64,000 bases of DNA from Dehalococcoidia bacterium (GCA_020847985.1 JADLBC010000008.1:124001-188000); one strand, 5' to 3'; numbered from the stretch's first letter, positions 18,566-27,060 are shown. The notes: generated by a model from the letters alone, not told the origin. A program made the numbers and translations.

Positions 18566-20425
18566 GTGATCACCGATACCTGTAGCACGCCCCTCCGCGT
18601 GTCCGGCTTCGCCGCGTTCGTTCATGACGACGACGGCCGCGAAGCGCTCCCCGCGACGCCCGCCGAATGGGCCGATTGGGTCGCGGCCAGCCGAACCCGC
18701 AACTGGGCCCTCCGCGACCCCCTCCTCGATTGGCTGCATCTCCACGGCGAGTCCCATGGCTACGTCCCGGACGTACCCGGCGACCCTCGCTGCGACTTCC
18801 GCGCCTTTGTCTTCGAAAAGGGCCGCGCCTTCGAAGCCGGCGTACTTCGCCACCTCGAAACACTGGCGCGGGTGTGCGCCCTGCCCGGCGATGGGCCCGC
18901 CCATTCGATGTCGCTTGCCGCCTGCGACGATACCTTCGCCGCCATGTGCCGCGGCGAGGAGGTCATCTACCAGGGTGTCCTTCGCAACCCCGCCAACCGT
19001 ACCTACGGCGCGCCGGACTTCCTCATCCGCAGCGATATCCTTCATCGCCTCTTCCCGGACGCCATCCCGGAGGACGATGCTCACATCCCGGCGCCCGCGC
19101 TCGGTGGCGCGCCCTGGCATTACCGCGTCGTCGACGTGAAGTTCACCACCCTCCAGCTCGATGCCCGCTGGGAAGCCGGCAACGACCACCTCCCCTACAA
19201 AGTCCAGGTCTGGCTCTACAACGAAGCCCTCGGCCGCATCCAGAGCTACCTCCCCGGCCATGCTTACCTCCTCGGCCGCGGCTGGAAGAAAGGCATCAAC
19301 GAAGCCGGCAGCGATAGCTGCATGGACCGCCTCGCACCCGTCGCGCACTGCGCCGCTCCCGGCGGCCGCGCTCGTCCCGTTCGCGAAATTGCCGGTGAGG
19401 CCGTCGCCTGGATTCGCCGTCTCCGCCGTGAGGGCCACACCTGGGACCCCGTCGCCGGGATCGGCCCGGAGATGCTCCCCAACCTCGCCAACGACTCGAA
19501 CCAGCCCTGGACCGGAGCCGTGCGCGAAATCGCCCATCGCACCGAGGATGTCACCCTCGCCTGGATGGTCGGTGAGGTTGGCCGTGAAAAGCTCCGCGCG
19601 CTCGGCTACCGCCGTTGGACCGAAGGATGGAGCGCCGCCCACGCGGGCGTGAACAACGGCCGCGGCGCCAGCCTTGATGCCATCCTCGCCGTTAACCGCG
19701 ACCCCTTCGCGCCTCCCGTCAGCCCGGCGCGCGTCACCACCGAGCGCGAGGTCTGGGGCGAACCGCGCGGCGTCGAGTTCTACGTCGACTTCGAAACCGT
19801 CTCCAACCTCGACGACGACTTCAGCCGCCTCCCCTTCCAGAACGGCCAGCCCCGCATCTTCATGATCGGCTGCGGCCACTACGAAGGCGGCAAGTGGGTC
19901 TTCGAGTGCTTCACCGCCCGCGACCTCACGCTCGCCGTCGAAGCCGACGTCGTCGAAGCCTGGCTCGAACACATGCGCGCCGTGCAGCGGCGCCTCGCCC
20001 CGGCGGTCGAACGCCCGCTCGTGTTTCATTGGTCCCAGGCCGAACCTGTGAACCTCAGCAGCCTGTTCCAGTCGGCCCGCACCCGCCACCCCGATCGCGA
20101 GGCAAACTGGCTCGAGCCCGAGTGGTACGACTTCCTTACCCGCGTCATGCGCGTCGAACCCGTGATCGTGAAAGGCCCCATGGGGTTCGGCCTCAAGAAC
20201 GTCGCGAAGTCGCTCAAGCGGCACGGCCTCATCCAGACCGAATGGGCCGATGGCGTAACGGACGGCCTCGGCGCCATGGTCGCGGCCTGGCGCTGCGATG
20301 CCGAGGCGCGCGCCACCGGCGGCAGCATGTGCGACATCCCCCTCATGGGCGAAGTCCAGGCCTATAACGAAGTCGATTGCCGCGTCATGGCCGAGGCCAT
20401 CGCCTGCCTCCGCGCCAACCATTGA
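18566..20425 (+). CDS. RecB-like PD-(D/E)XK nuclease fused to RNase-H-like exonuclease
   Basis: 619 aa. The first half carries a Cas4/RecB-type PD-(D/E)XK core: GAPDFLIR then VVDVKFTTLQ, followed by KVQVWLYNEALG. The second half has an RNase_H_2/DEDD-like fold: EFYVDFETV, VFHWSQAE, GLKNVAKSL, and a closing AYNEVDCRVM with the last acidic residues. This pairing matches the TM0106-type RecB-like putative nucleases, but without a helicase domain. It should cut or trim nucleic acid; the pathway is unknown. The GTG at 18566 is tentative, chosen because the upstream in-frame part is low-quality Pro/Arg sequence. Confidence 0.75.
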   Translation: MITDTCSTPLRVSGFAAFVHDDDGREALPATPAEWADWVAASRTRNWALRDPLLDWLHLHGESHGYVPDVPGDPRCDFRAFVFEKGRAFEAGVLRHLETLARVCALPGDGPAHSMSLAACDDTFAAMCRGEEVIYQGVLRNPANRTYGAPDFLIRSDILHRLFPDAIPEDDAHIPAPALGGAPWHYRVVDVKFTTLQLDARWEAGNDHLPYKVQVWLYNEALGRIQSYLPGHAYLLGRGWKKGINEAGSDSCMDRLAPVAHCAAPGGRARPVREIAGEAVAWIRRLRREGHTWDPVAGIGPEMLPNLANDSNQPWTGAVREIAHRTEDVTLAWMVGEVGREKLRALGYRRWTEGWSAAHAGVNNGRGASLDAILAVNRDPFAPPVSPARVTTEREVWGEPRGVEFYVDFETVSNLDDDFSRLPFQNGQPRIFMIGCGHYEGGKWVFECFTARDLTLAVEADVVEAWLEHMRAVQRRLAPAVERPLVFHWSQAEPVNLSSLFQSARTRHPDREANWLEPEWYDFLTRVMRVEPVIVKGPMGFGLKNVAKSLKRHGLIQTEWADGVTDGLGAMVAAWRCDAEARATGGSMCDIPLMGEVQAYNEVDCRVMAEAIACLRANH

Positions 20426-20449
20426 GGGAGTTCGGCGTCATCGGCTGCG

Positions 20450-20477
20450 TTGACAGCCCGCGCGCGGCCGGTATCGT
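20450..20477 (+). promoter_or_regulatory. Promoter TTGACA-N16-TATCGT
   Basis: A consensus -35 TTGACA (20450-20455) and -10 TATCGT (20472-20477) precede the enoyl-CoA hydratase gene. The leader of about 95 nt contains a 7-bp hairpin (GGGGATC 20495-20501 with GATCCCC 20510-20516). Confidence 0.65.
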
Positions 20478-20576
20478 ACCGCCCGCAGCGGGCCGGGGAT
20501 CCGGCCCCCGATCCCCGCGACAGCGCGCCCCTGGCGCATCGCCGGCCGGCCGCGCACGCGCACCCAAGGAGCCGGC

Positions 20577-21374
20577 ATGACCTACGAAAACCTTCTCTAC
20601 GACAAGGACGGACACGTCGCCGTCATCACCCTCAATCGCCCCGAGCGCCTCAACGCCCTCAGCCGCGGCCTCCAGCAGGACTTCCTCGCCGTCATGGCCG
20701 AAGCCCGCGCCGACGATAGCGTCTGGTCCGTGATCATCACCGGCGCCGGCCGCGGGTTCTGCTCCGGCGCCGATATCTCCGGCCCCATGCCCGCCGGCGA
20801 ACGCACCGTCACCCAGAACGAACGCCTCGACGAATGGAGCTGGGTCGGCCGCCAGGCGCTCGCCATCTACCACTTCGATAAGCCCACCATCGCCGCCATG
20901 AACGGCGTCTGCGCCGGTGCCGGCATGAGCCTGGCCCTCGGCTGCGACCTCCGCGTCGGCTCCGAAAACGCCCGCTTCCGCAGCGTCTTCCTCGAACGGA
21001 ACCTCTCCCCCGACTCCGGCATGAGCTGGTTCATGCCCCGCATCATCGGCTACAGCCGCGCCATCGATCTCATCCTCACTTCCCGCGATGTCGCCGCCGA
21101 TGAGGCCTACCGCCTCGGCCTCCTCGATCGCCTCGTGCCCGCCGAGAAGCTCATGGACGAATCCCTGGCCGTCGCGAACCAGTTCGGCCAGCACCCGCCC
21201 ATCGCCGTGCGCGCCGCCAAGCGCGTCACCCAGCAGAACCTCGGCAAGAGCCTTGAGGACGGCCTCCGCAACGAGCTCTACCACCTCAGTTTCGGCCGCG
21301 GCGCCCCGAACGACGCAAAGGAAGCGCGCGATGCCCGCGCCGAGCGCCGCAAGCCGAACTACACCGGCACCTGA
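20577..21374 (+). CDS. Enoyl-CoA hydratase/isomerase family protein
   Basis: 265 aa crotonase-fold protein. The CoA and oxyanion-hole motifs GAGRGFCSGADISG and NGVCAGAGMSLALGCD are present; the region after FRSVFLERNLSPDSG carries the second acidic position. Family members hydrate or isomerise enoyl-CoA in beta-oxidation or related CoA pathways; the substrate cannot be assigned. SD AAGGAG lies 5 nt before the ATG. It has its own promoter and a terminator hairpin, so it is monocistronic. Confidence 0.88.
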   Translation: MTYENLLYDKDGHVAVITLNRPERLNALSRGLQQDFLAVMAEARADDSVWSVIITGAGRGFCSGADISGPMPAGERTVTQNERLDEWSWVGRQALAIYHFDKPTIAAMNGVCAGAGMSLALGCDLRVGSENARFRSVFLERNLSPDSGMSWFMPRIIGYSRAIDLILTSRDVAADEAYRLGLLDRLVPAEKLMDESLAVANQFGQHPPIAVRAAKRVTQQNLGKSLEDGLRNELYHLSFGRGAPNDAKEARDARAERRKPNYTGT

Positions 21375-21381
21375 CCCGCCC

Positions 21382-21404
21382 GGGAGGCCCGCCGCGGGCC
21401 TCCC
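21382..21404 (+). terminator. Hairpin terminator
   Basis: GGGAGGCCCGC (21382-21392) and GCGGGCCTCCC (21394-21404) form a perfect inverted repeat just after the enoyl-CoA hydratase stop. The T-tract is absent. Confidence 0.6.
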
Positions 21405-21456
21405 ACCCCGGCCCCACGGCGATGGGCGCCCGCCAGGCTGCGCGGGACACTACTTG

Positions 21457-21482
21457 ACTTCATCGCTCTAGAGTGATGAAGT
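21457..21482. promoter_or_regulatory. ArsR-family operator
   Basis: 26-bp near-perfect palindrome: ACTTCATC (21457-21464), central CTCTAGAG (21466-21473), GATGAAGT (21475-21482), with one mismatched pair. It overlaps a -35 TTGACT (21454-21459) and ends 6 nt before the arsR ATG, so bound repressor would cover the whole promoter. Confidence 0.8.
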
Positions 21483-21488
21483 GCTCGT

Positions 21489-21824
21489 ATGGCGACGGAA
21501 CACCTCCCACCCCCGCTCCTTGAGCACGTGGCCGAGCGCTTTCGCGTGCTCGGCGATGCCACGCGGCTCGCCATCCTTCGCACCCTGATGGACGAAGGCG
21601 AACGCAACGTCGGCGAACTCGTCGAACGCCTCCACACCACCCAGGCCAACGTTAGCAAGCACCTCCGCGTCCTCCTTGGCGAGGGCATCGTCGCGCGCCG
21701 CGCCGCCGGCACGGCCGCCTACTACTCCATTGCCGACCCCAGCATCCCCACCCTCTGCGACCTCGTTTGCAACCGCCTCCGCGAGCAGAAGGCCGAGGAG
21801 GCCCGCATCTTCTCGCTCAGTTAA
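21489..21824 (+). CDS. ArsR/SmtB-family transcriptional repressor
   Basis: 111 aa winged-helix protein: FRVLGDATRLAILRTLM, recognition helix TTQANVSKHLRVLLGEGIV, wing ARRAAGTAAYYSI. The C-terminal helix has a Cys pair spaced C-x3-C (TLCDLVCNRL), a place where some ArsR proteins bind metals or sense thiol and persulfide stress; there is no ELCV metal motif in the recognition region. It probably represses itself and the MMPL exporter: the palindrome covers its promoter and a 10-nt copy of the same arm lies before the exporter. No ribosome site, so likely leaderless. Confidence 0.88.
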   Translation: MATEHLPPPLLEHVAERFRVLGDATRLAILRTLMDEGERNVGELVERLHTTQANVSKHLRVLLGEGIVARRAAGTAAYYSIADPSIPTLCDLVCNRLREQKAEEARIFSLS

Positions 21825-21851
21825 ACCCTCCCCGTCCATCTCCATCCCCAA

Positions 21852-21861
21852 TTCATCGCTC
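21852..21861 (+). promoter_or_regulatory. Second ArsR half-site
   Basis: TTCATCGCTC is an exact copy of 21459-21468, the left arm of the ArsR operator. It lies between arsR and the MMPL gene, 15 nt before the latter's ATG. Confidence 0.5.
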
Positions 21862-21876
21862 GATAGGTATGCAGGA

Positions 21877-23964
21877 ATGAGTAGCACTCCCTCCCCGCTC
21901 GCACGCCTCGGCCGCTGGGCCCAGGGCCACCGCCGCACCGTCATCGTCGCCTGGGCGGTGATGGCCCTCGCCCTTGGCGTCTTCGCGCCCCGCCTCGAAC
22001 ACGCCCTCTCCGGCGCGATGTGGGAAGTCAACGGCAGCGACTCCCTCGCCGCCCGCCAGGTCATCGACCGCGAGTTCGGCGGCCTCTCGTCCCAGTCCGC
22101 CGCCGTGGTGCTCCAGAGCGCGACGCTTCCCGCCTCGGCGCCGGAGTTCCAGGCTCGGATCGCCGCCGCGAAGGCCGCCATCGCGCAGGAGCCATCCTTC
22201 GGCCCCGTCGTCGAACAACCCGGGCCCGATGGCCGCACCGTCATGCTCCAGGCCGGCGCCCTCGTCGACCCCACCGAGGCCGTGCGTGCCGCCGAACGTC
22301 TGAACGAGCCTATCGGCGAACTCAGCGATGGCCAGGTCATGGTCGCGCTCACGGGCTCGCCCGCCTTCTGGGCCGACTTCAACGCCGTGAACAAGGACGG
22401 CATGATGAAGGCCGAGCTTCTCACCTGGCCCGTCACGGCCGTCATTCTCGTGCTCGCCTTCGGAACCCTGGCCGCCGCCGGGCTGCCGCTGCTGCTCGCC
22501 GGCGCGGGCCTCGTCTCGGCCATGGGCGTCCTCTACGGCATCACCCGCTTCACCGACCTGAGCATCTGGACGCTCAACTTCGCGATGATGTTCGCCATCG
22601 CACTCGGCATCGATTACGCCCTCTTCATCGTCAGCCGCTATCGCGGCGCCCTGCACGCGACCCCCGGCGACCCGGGCACGGCCGCGGCAGTGACCATGGA
22701 TACTGCCGGCAAAGCTGTCCTGTTTAGCGGCATCACCGTGCTCATCAGCCTCTCGGCCGTGCTGCTTGTGCCCATCCCGGCGTTCCGTTCGATGGCCGCC
22801 GGCATGATGCTCGCCGTCGCGTTCGTCCTCCTCGCCGCGCTCACGCTTCTGCCTGCCGCGCTGGGCGGCTGGATAAACCGGCTCGCGCTGCCCTGGCACT
22901 CCGTGGGCGAACACCGCAGCCCCGCCTGGGAGCGCTTCGCCAACCGCCTGCAGCCCCGTGCCGCAATTCTCGCCGTGGGAGTGACCGCCGTCCTCCTCGG
23001 CATGTCAGCGCCGCTCCTCGGCCTCGAAACCGGCATGCCCGGCATCAACGTCCTGCCGAAGTCCAAGCAGGCGCGCGAAGGCTACTCCGCCCTCGCCGCG
23101 AGCTTCGGCCCCGGTGGCCCGGGCCCAATCCAGGTCATCGTCCCCGCAGGGCAGGATGCGAATCGCGTCGCCGCCACCCTCACCGCGACCGATGGCATCG
23201 CCATGGCCTTCCCGCCGCAGCCCGGCGCCGGCGGTTCCAGCCTGGTGCAGGCCATCGCCACCACCGACCCGTCGAGCCGTGCATCGTTCGAACTCATCGG
23301 CCGCCTGCGCGATGCCCTGCCCGCCGGGGTGCTCGTCGGCGGGCCCGTCGCCGAAAACCACGACCTTGATGCCACCCTCAGCGCGAAGGCGCCGCTTGTC
23401 ATCGGCGCCGTGCTCATCCTCGGCTTCCTGTTGCTCCTCTTCGCCCTCCAGGCCGTGTTCATCGCCGTGGCGGGCGTCATCTTCAACCTGCTGTCGGTGG
23501 GCGCCGCGTTCGGCGTCGGCGCACTCGCTTTCCAGCACGGCTGGCTGGCCGGCCCGATGGGCTTCGAAAGCCAGGGCTACCTGACAAGCTGGGCGCCGCT
23601 CTTCTTCTTTGCCCTCGTGTTCGCCATCTCGATGGACTACACGGTCTTCCTCCTCGCCTCCGCCCGCGAACACTACGAACGCTCGCGTGACGGCGCCGAG
23701 GCCGTGCGCGGCTCCCTCGCCCACACCGGGCGCCCCATCGTCGCCGCCGCCGGCGTCATGATCGCCGTCTTTTATACCTTCGCCATCGCCGGCCCACTTC
23801 CCATGAAGGAGATGGGCATCATCCTCGGGACCGCGGTCGCCGTGGACGCCTTCCTGGTCCGGCTCGTCCTGGTCCCCGCGGTGCTCTACCTCGCCGGCGA
23901 CCGCGCCTGGTGGCTCCCGCGCTGGGCCGACCGGATGCTCCCGGACGTCCGCTTCGCCCACTGA
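21877..23964 (+). CDS. MMPL/RND-family transporter
   Basis: 695 aa. One N-terminal helix (about 22-40), a periplasmic domain, a bundle of membrane helices (about 175-350) with the proton-relay Asp-Tyr in GIDYALFIVSRYR, then the same arrangement repeated with SMDYTVFLLAS. This two-halved layout with 11-12 helices is typical of MmpL/YdfJ proteins, which export lipids or hydrophobic compounds using proton motive force. The upstream ArsR and operator suggest induced export of a toxic compound. A hairpin follows the stop. Confidence 0.9.
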   Translation: MSSTPSPLARLGRWAQGHRRTVIVAWAVMALALGVFAPRLEHALSGAMWEVNGSDSLAARQVIDREFGGLSSQSAAVVLQSATLPASAPEFQARIAAAKAAIAQEPSFGPVVEQPGPDGRTVMLQAGALVDPTEAVRAAERLNEPIGELSDGQVMVALTGSPAFWADFNAVNKDGMMKAELLTWPVTAVILVLAFGTLAAAGLPLLLAGAGLVSAMGVLYGITRFTDLSIWTLNFAMMFAIALGIDYALFIVSRYRGALHATPGDPGTAAAVTMDTAGKAVLFSGITVLISLSAVLLVPIPAFRSMAAGMMLAVAFVLLAALTLLPAALGGWINRLALPWHSVGEHRSPAWERFANRLQPRAAILAVGVTAVLLGMSAPLLGLETGMPGINVLPKSKQAREGYSALAASFGPGGPGPIQVIVPAGQDANRVAATLTATDGIAMAFPPQPGAGGSSLVQAIATTDPSSRASFELIGRLRDALPAGVLVGGPVAENHDLDATLSAKAPLVIGAVLILGFLLLLFALQAVFIAVAGVIFNLLSVGAAFGVGALAFQHGWLAGPMGFESQGYLTSWAPLFFFALVFAISMDYTVFLLASAREHYERSRDGAEAVRGSLAHTGRPIVAAAGVMIAVFYTFAIAGPLPMKEMGIILGTAVAVDAFLVRLVLVPAVLYLAGDRAWWLPRWADRMLPDVRFAH

Positions 23965-23972
23965 TTCGTCGC

Positions 23973-23997
23973 GCGGGACGGCGCCCCGCCGTCCCGC
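23973..23997 (+). terminator. Hairpin terminator
   Basis: GCGGGACGGCG (23973-23983), loop CCC, CGCCGTCCCGC (23987-23997): perfect 11-bp stem between the MMPL gene and the DUF2892 gene. Confidence 0.65.
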
Positions 23998-24021
23998 CCA
24001 CTTCCCCAATGGAGGATCCTC

Positions 24022-24312
24022 ATGCTGTCTGAGAGCGAAGGCTCGGGAAACTGGTTCACCGCCTTCATGGCGTCCACGGGCGGGCGTATCGCCCGGGCAG
24101 CCCTTGGCGCGGCGATCATCGGCACTGGCCTGTTTATCGTGGGTGGTGTGGCCGGGGTGGTGGTCGCCGCTTTCGGGCTGGTCCCGATCGCCACCGGCGT
24201 CTTGAACCTTTGTCCCGTGGCGCCCGCGTGGGGAGGGCCGTTCAATGGTGCAAGCTACTGCCAGGCGCGGCGCCCGCGCTCGCCTCAATCAGGCCATGGA
24301 GACACACCGTGA
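24022..24312 (+). CDS. DUF2892 inner-membrane protein
   Basis: 96 aa. GRIARAALGAAIIGTGLFIVGG and GLVPIATGVLNLCPVAP match DUF2892, a two-helix membrane domain found alone or on rhodaneses such as YgaP, in sulfur-handling loci. The conserved Cys in N-L-C-P is present. SD GGAGG precedes the ATG. The stop overlaps the GTG of the next gene (GTGA), so both are co-translated. The last 25 residues are Arg/Pro-rich and outside the family domain. Confidence 0.75.
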   Translation: MLSESEGSGNWFTAFMASTGGRIARAALGAAIIGTGLFIVGGVAGVVVAAFGLVPIATGVLNLCPVAPAWGGPFNGASYCQARRPRSPQSGHGDTP

Positions 24313-25634
24313 TCATCCGCCAGTTCCTTGCCAGCGCCCTGGGCGATGCCTCCTACCTCGTCGTCTCGGGCGAAACGGCCGCCGTCGTCGACCCCCAGCG
24401 CGACGTGCGTCCCTACCTCGACGCCGCGGCCGAACTGGGCGCCACGATCCGCTTCGTCTTCGAAACCCACGTCCACAATGACTACATCTCCGGCGGCCGC
24501 GAACTCGCCGCCCTCGGCGCCGAGATCGTTGCCCCGGCCGGTGGCAAGCTCGAGTTCCCGCATCGCCCCGTCAGCGACGGCGATGCCCTGCGCGTGGGGA
24601 ACGCGACCCTGCGCGCCGTCGCCGCACCGGGCCACACCTACGAACACACCGCCTACCTCGCCATCGATGAGGACGGCGCCACACGCGGCGCATTCACCGG
24701 CGGCGCGCTCCTCATGGCCGCCGCCGGCCGCAGCGACCTCCTCGGCCCGGACCACGAAGAGGAGCTCACCCGCCTCCAGTGGGAGACCGGTCACCGGCTC
24801 GCCGCCATGCTCACGGGCGACGCCGAGATCCTCCCCACGCACGGCGCCGGCTCGTTCTGCAGTTCAACCGGCACGGGCATGGAGCGTCGCGCTGCCCTCG
24901 AAGTCGAACGCGGACGCAACCCCGTGCTCCTCTCCCCCAGCTTCGAAGTCTTTCGCGCGCTTCATCTCGGCACGCGGCCCCCGATCCCGGGCTACTACCG
25001 CCACATGGCGCCGCTGAACCGCCAGGGCCCGCGGGTGTTCGGCGAACCGCCGCGGCCCGCGCCGCTCACGCCGGACGCGCTCGAACACCTCCTTCACGAA
25101 GGCGTGCCCGTCGTCGACATCCGCCCGCGCGCCGATTACGCCGCGACCCACGTCCCCGGCACCCTCAGCATCGAAGCGAGCGACGCCATGCTCGCCTACG
25201 TTGGCTGGCTGCTCCCCTTCAACAGCAACCTGGCACTCGTCTCCACTGCCCCGGTGGACGCCGAGGAGGCCACTATCGACCTCTTCCGCATCGGCTACGA
25301 GCAGGTGCGCGGCGCCCTGCCCTTCGACACCTGGGCCGGCGCCACCAGCACCGTCCCCGTCGCCACCATCGCCGAGGCGCGCGCGACCATCGCCCGTAAC
25401 GCGGCCACGGTCATCGACGTTCGCTATGCCCACGAACAGGATCAGACACCGCTCCCCGGCGCCCTTCGCCGCCCCATCGACCAGCTACCCGGCTGGATCG
25501 ACGGCCTCGCCCGCGAGCCCACGCTGGTCGTCTGTGCCAGCGGCCAGCGCGCCTCGACGGTGGCCAGCTTCCTCCAGGCGAAGGGCGTCCCCGTGACCGC
25601 CGTCATCGATGGCGGCGCCGCCGACCTCATCTGA
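24309..25634 (+). CDS. Metallo-beta-lactamase fold / rhodanese fusion
   Basis: 441 aa. N-terminal MBL domain of the persulfide-dioxygenase (ETHE1-like) group: ETHVHNDYISGG, APGHTYEHTAYL and THGAGSFC. Two rhodanese domains follow; the first (VVDIRPRADYAATHVPG) has no active Cys, the second has it in VVCASGQRAST. The family oxidises glutathione persulfide or related sulfane sulfur. The metal-ligand Asp normally seen in F-T-G-D reads Gly (AFTGGALL), so catalysis by the usual route is uncertain. GTG start overlaps the previous stop. Operon with DUF2892 and DUF302. Confidence 0.85.
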   Translation: MIIRQFLASALGDASYLVVSGETAAVVDPQRDVRPYLDAAAELGATIRFVFETHVHNDYISGGRELAALGAEIVAPAGGKLEFPHRPVSDGDALRVGNATLRAVAAPGHTYEHTAYLAIDEDGATRGAFTGGALLMAAAGRSDLLGPDHEEELTRLQWETGHRLAAMLTGDAEILPTHGAGSFCSSTGTGMERRAALEVERGRNPVLLSPSFEVFRALHLGTRPPIPGYYRHMAPLNRQGPRVFGEPPRPAPLTPDALEHLLHEGVPVVDIRPRADYAATHVPGTLSIEASDAMLAYVGWLLPFNSNLALVSTAPVDAEEATIDLFRIGYEQVRGALPFDTWAGATSTVPVATIAEARATIARNAATVIDVRYAHEQDQTPLPGALRRPIDQLPGWIDGLAREPTLVVCASGQRASTVASFLQAKGVPVTAVIDGGAADLI

Positions 25635-25655
25635 ATCCGCGAAAAGGAGTCACCC

Positions 25656-26057
25656 ATGGAACCCACCATCAGCTATCGCATCGAATCCCCGCTCGCCGAG
25701 GCCGAGGCCGCCGTCCGGGCTGCCCTCCAGGCCGAGGGCTTCGGCATCCTCACTGAGGTCGACGTCACCGCCACGCTCCGGGCGAAGCTCGGCATCGAAA
25801 CGAAGCCCTACCGCATCCTCGGCGCCTGCAACGCCGCCATCGCGCATCGCGCCATGAGCGCCGACCCCCACGTCGGCGCTTTCCTCCCCTGCGGACTCGC
25901 CATCTACGAAGAGCCCGCGGGGGTGACCACCGTCGTCCTCCAGGACCCGGGCATGATCGCCGCCGCCTTCACCGCCGATGGCCTGGCCGAAGCCGCCACC
26001 GAGGCCCGGGACCGGCTCGTTCGCGCACTCACGACGGTTGGCACCGCCGAACGGTAG
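25656..26057 (+). CDS. DUF302 domain protein
   Basis: 133 aa. Pattern LAEAEAAVRAALQAEGFGILTEVDV, then LGIETKPYRILGACN and VGAFLPCGLAIYE matches DUF302, a small alpha-beta domain common in sulfur-oxidation and CstR-type loci. The family has no proven activity. SD AAAGGAG is well placed; 21 nt after the MBL-rhodanese gene. Confidence 0.85.
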   Translation: MEPTISYRIESPLAEAEAAVRAALQAEGFGILTEVDVTATLRAKLGIETKPYRILGACNAAIAHRAMSADPHVGAFLPCGLAIYEEPAGVTTVVLQDPGMIAAAFTADGLAEAATEARDRLVRALTTVGTAER

Positions 26058-26096
26058 CCATCCGTACCGCCCGCACGGGGACCACCGGCCCTGCCA

Positions 26097-26111
26097 TACC
26101 CCCCCGGGGTA
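26097..26111. promoter_or_regulatory. CsoR/CstR-like operator
   Basis: TACCCC (26097-26102), CCC, GGGGTA (26106-26111). Inverted TACCCC/GGGGTA repeats around G/C centres are the usual operators of the CsoR/CstR/RcnR family. It lies about 40 nt before the DUF4405 gene. No csoR-family gene is in the window. Confidence 0.5.
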
Positions 26112-26153
26112 CGATACGGTCGCCTTATCCCCACCGGGACCAGGAGCGCAGCG

Positions 26154-26510
26154 ATGACCATGAAAGAAACCGCCGCCGCGAAGTTCGTCCGCCCCGCGGC
26201 CCGCAGGCCGCTCCACACACGGCTTCGCATCTGGGCGCGGGCCGTCGTGGATATCGCTCTCGTGCTCGCGTGGCTGCCCGCGACGCTCACCGGCATCCTC
26301 CTCTGGGACCCGGCCGGCTTCACTCCGACCGGCCCGGGACGCGGGCAACGCGAGATGTTGTGGGGCTACACCACCCGTCAATGGGGCGACATCCATTGGT
26401 GGATCTGCGTCGCCGCGGTCGCGCTCACGCTGGCGCACATCGCGCTCGATTTCAAGGCCTTCAAGGGCGCTATGAAGTACCTCGTCCATGCCCACGGCGT
26501 CCCTGTCTGA
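26154..26510 (+). CDS. DUF4405-like small membrane protein
   Basis: 118 aa. Two membrane helices: about residues 30-52 (ARAVVDIALVLAWLPATLTGILLW) and 77-98, with conserved His residues (DIHWW, LTLAHIALD) that resemble haem-binding positions of cytochrome-b-like DUF4405 proteins. Any redox role is an inference. SD AGGAG precedes the ATG. The upstream CsoR/CstR-like palindrome may control it. Confidence 0.65.
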   Translation: MTMKETAAAKFVRPAARRPLHTRLRIWARAVVDIALVLAWLPATLTGILLWDPAGFTPTGPGRGQREMLWGYTTRQWGDIHWWICVAAVALTLAHIALDFKAFKGAMKYLVHAHGVPV

Positions 26511-26594
26511 CGCCATTCGCCGAATGTCCGGAATGAGCCGGCGGCGGCGCACGCGCTGCCCCGGCTTCATCACCGAACCGCAGGGGAGTCACCG

Positions 26595-27011
26595 ATGAAC
26601 GAACGCGAACTCACCAACCTCGCCGAAGGCAACAGCTACCGCATCGAAGTCACCGGCCGGGACCACGCCTGGGTGCTGGATGAGGCGGTGGCGAAGGGCG
26701 GCACGAACGCCGGCCCCTCCCCCGTCGAATCCTTCCTCGGGGCGCTCCTCTCCTGCCTCACCATCTCGTTCCAGTTCTCGGCGCGCCGCAAGAACGTCGC
26801 CATCGAACGCATCGAAGGCTGGATCGCCGCGAACGAGACGAAGTACATCGAGCGCATCGCCATCGAACTCCAGGTCTGGAGCCCCGCCCCGGAGGACGAT
26901 GTCCGCGCGCTCCTGCCTTTCGCCGAACGGGGCTGCTTCGTGAAGAACACCCTCAAGCCCGAGATTGAGCTCTCCATCGAACTCGTGGTAAACCCGGGGA
27001 AAGGCGCCTGA
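26595..27011 (+). CDS. OsmC/Ohr-family protein
   Basis: 138 aa. GTNAGPSPVESFLGALLSCLTISF and AERGCFVKNTLKP carry the two active cysteines of OsmC-type thiol peroxidases (about residues 53 and 116 by eye). These reduce organic hydroperoxides; some members act in sulfur metabolism. Start set at ATG 26595 with GGGGAG upstream. Its position after the sulfur-type genes fits a thiol-stress role. Confidence 0.85.
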   Translation: MNERELTNLAEGNSYRIEVTGRDHAWVLDEAVAKGGTNAGPSPVESFLGALLSCLTISFQFSARRKNVAIERIEGWIAANETKYIERIAIELQVWSPAPEDDVRALLPFAERGCFVKNTLKPEIELSIELVVNPGKGA

Positions 27012-27029
27012 CCTCGCCACGGCCGAACG

Positions 27030-27060
27030 GCCGCCGCTCCTGCCCCCGAACGGCGGCGGC
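27030..27060 (+). terminator. Hairpin terminator
   Basis: GCCGCCGC (27030-27037) pairs with GCGGCGGC (27053-27060) around a 15-nt loop, 19 nt after the OsmC stop. Confidence 0.45.
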
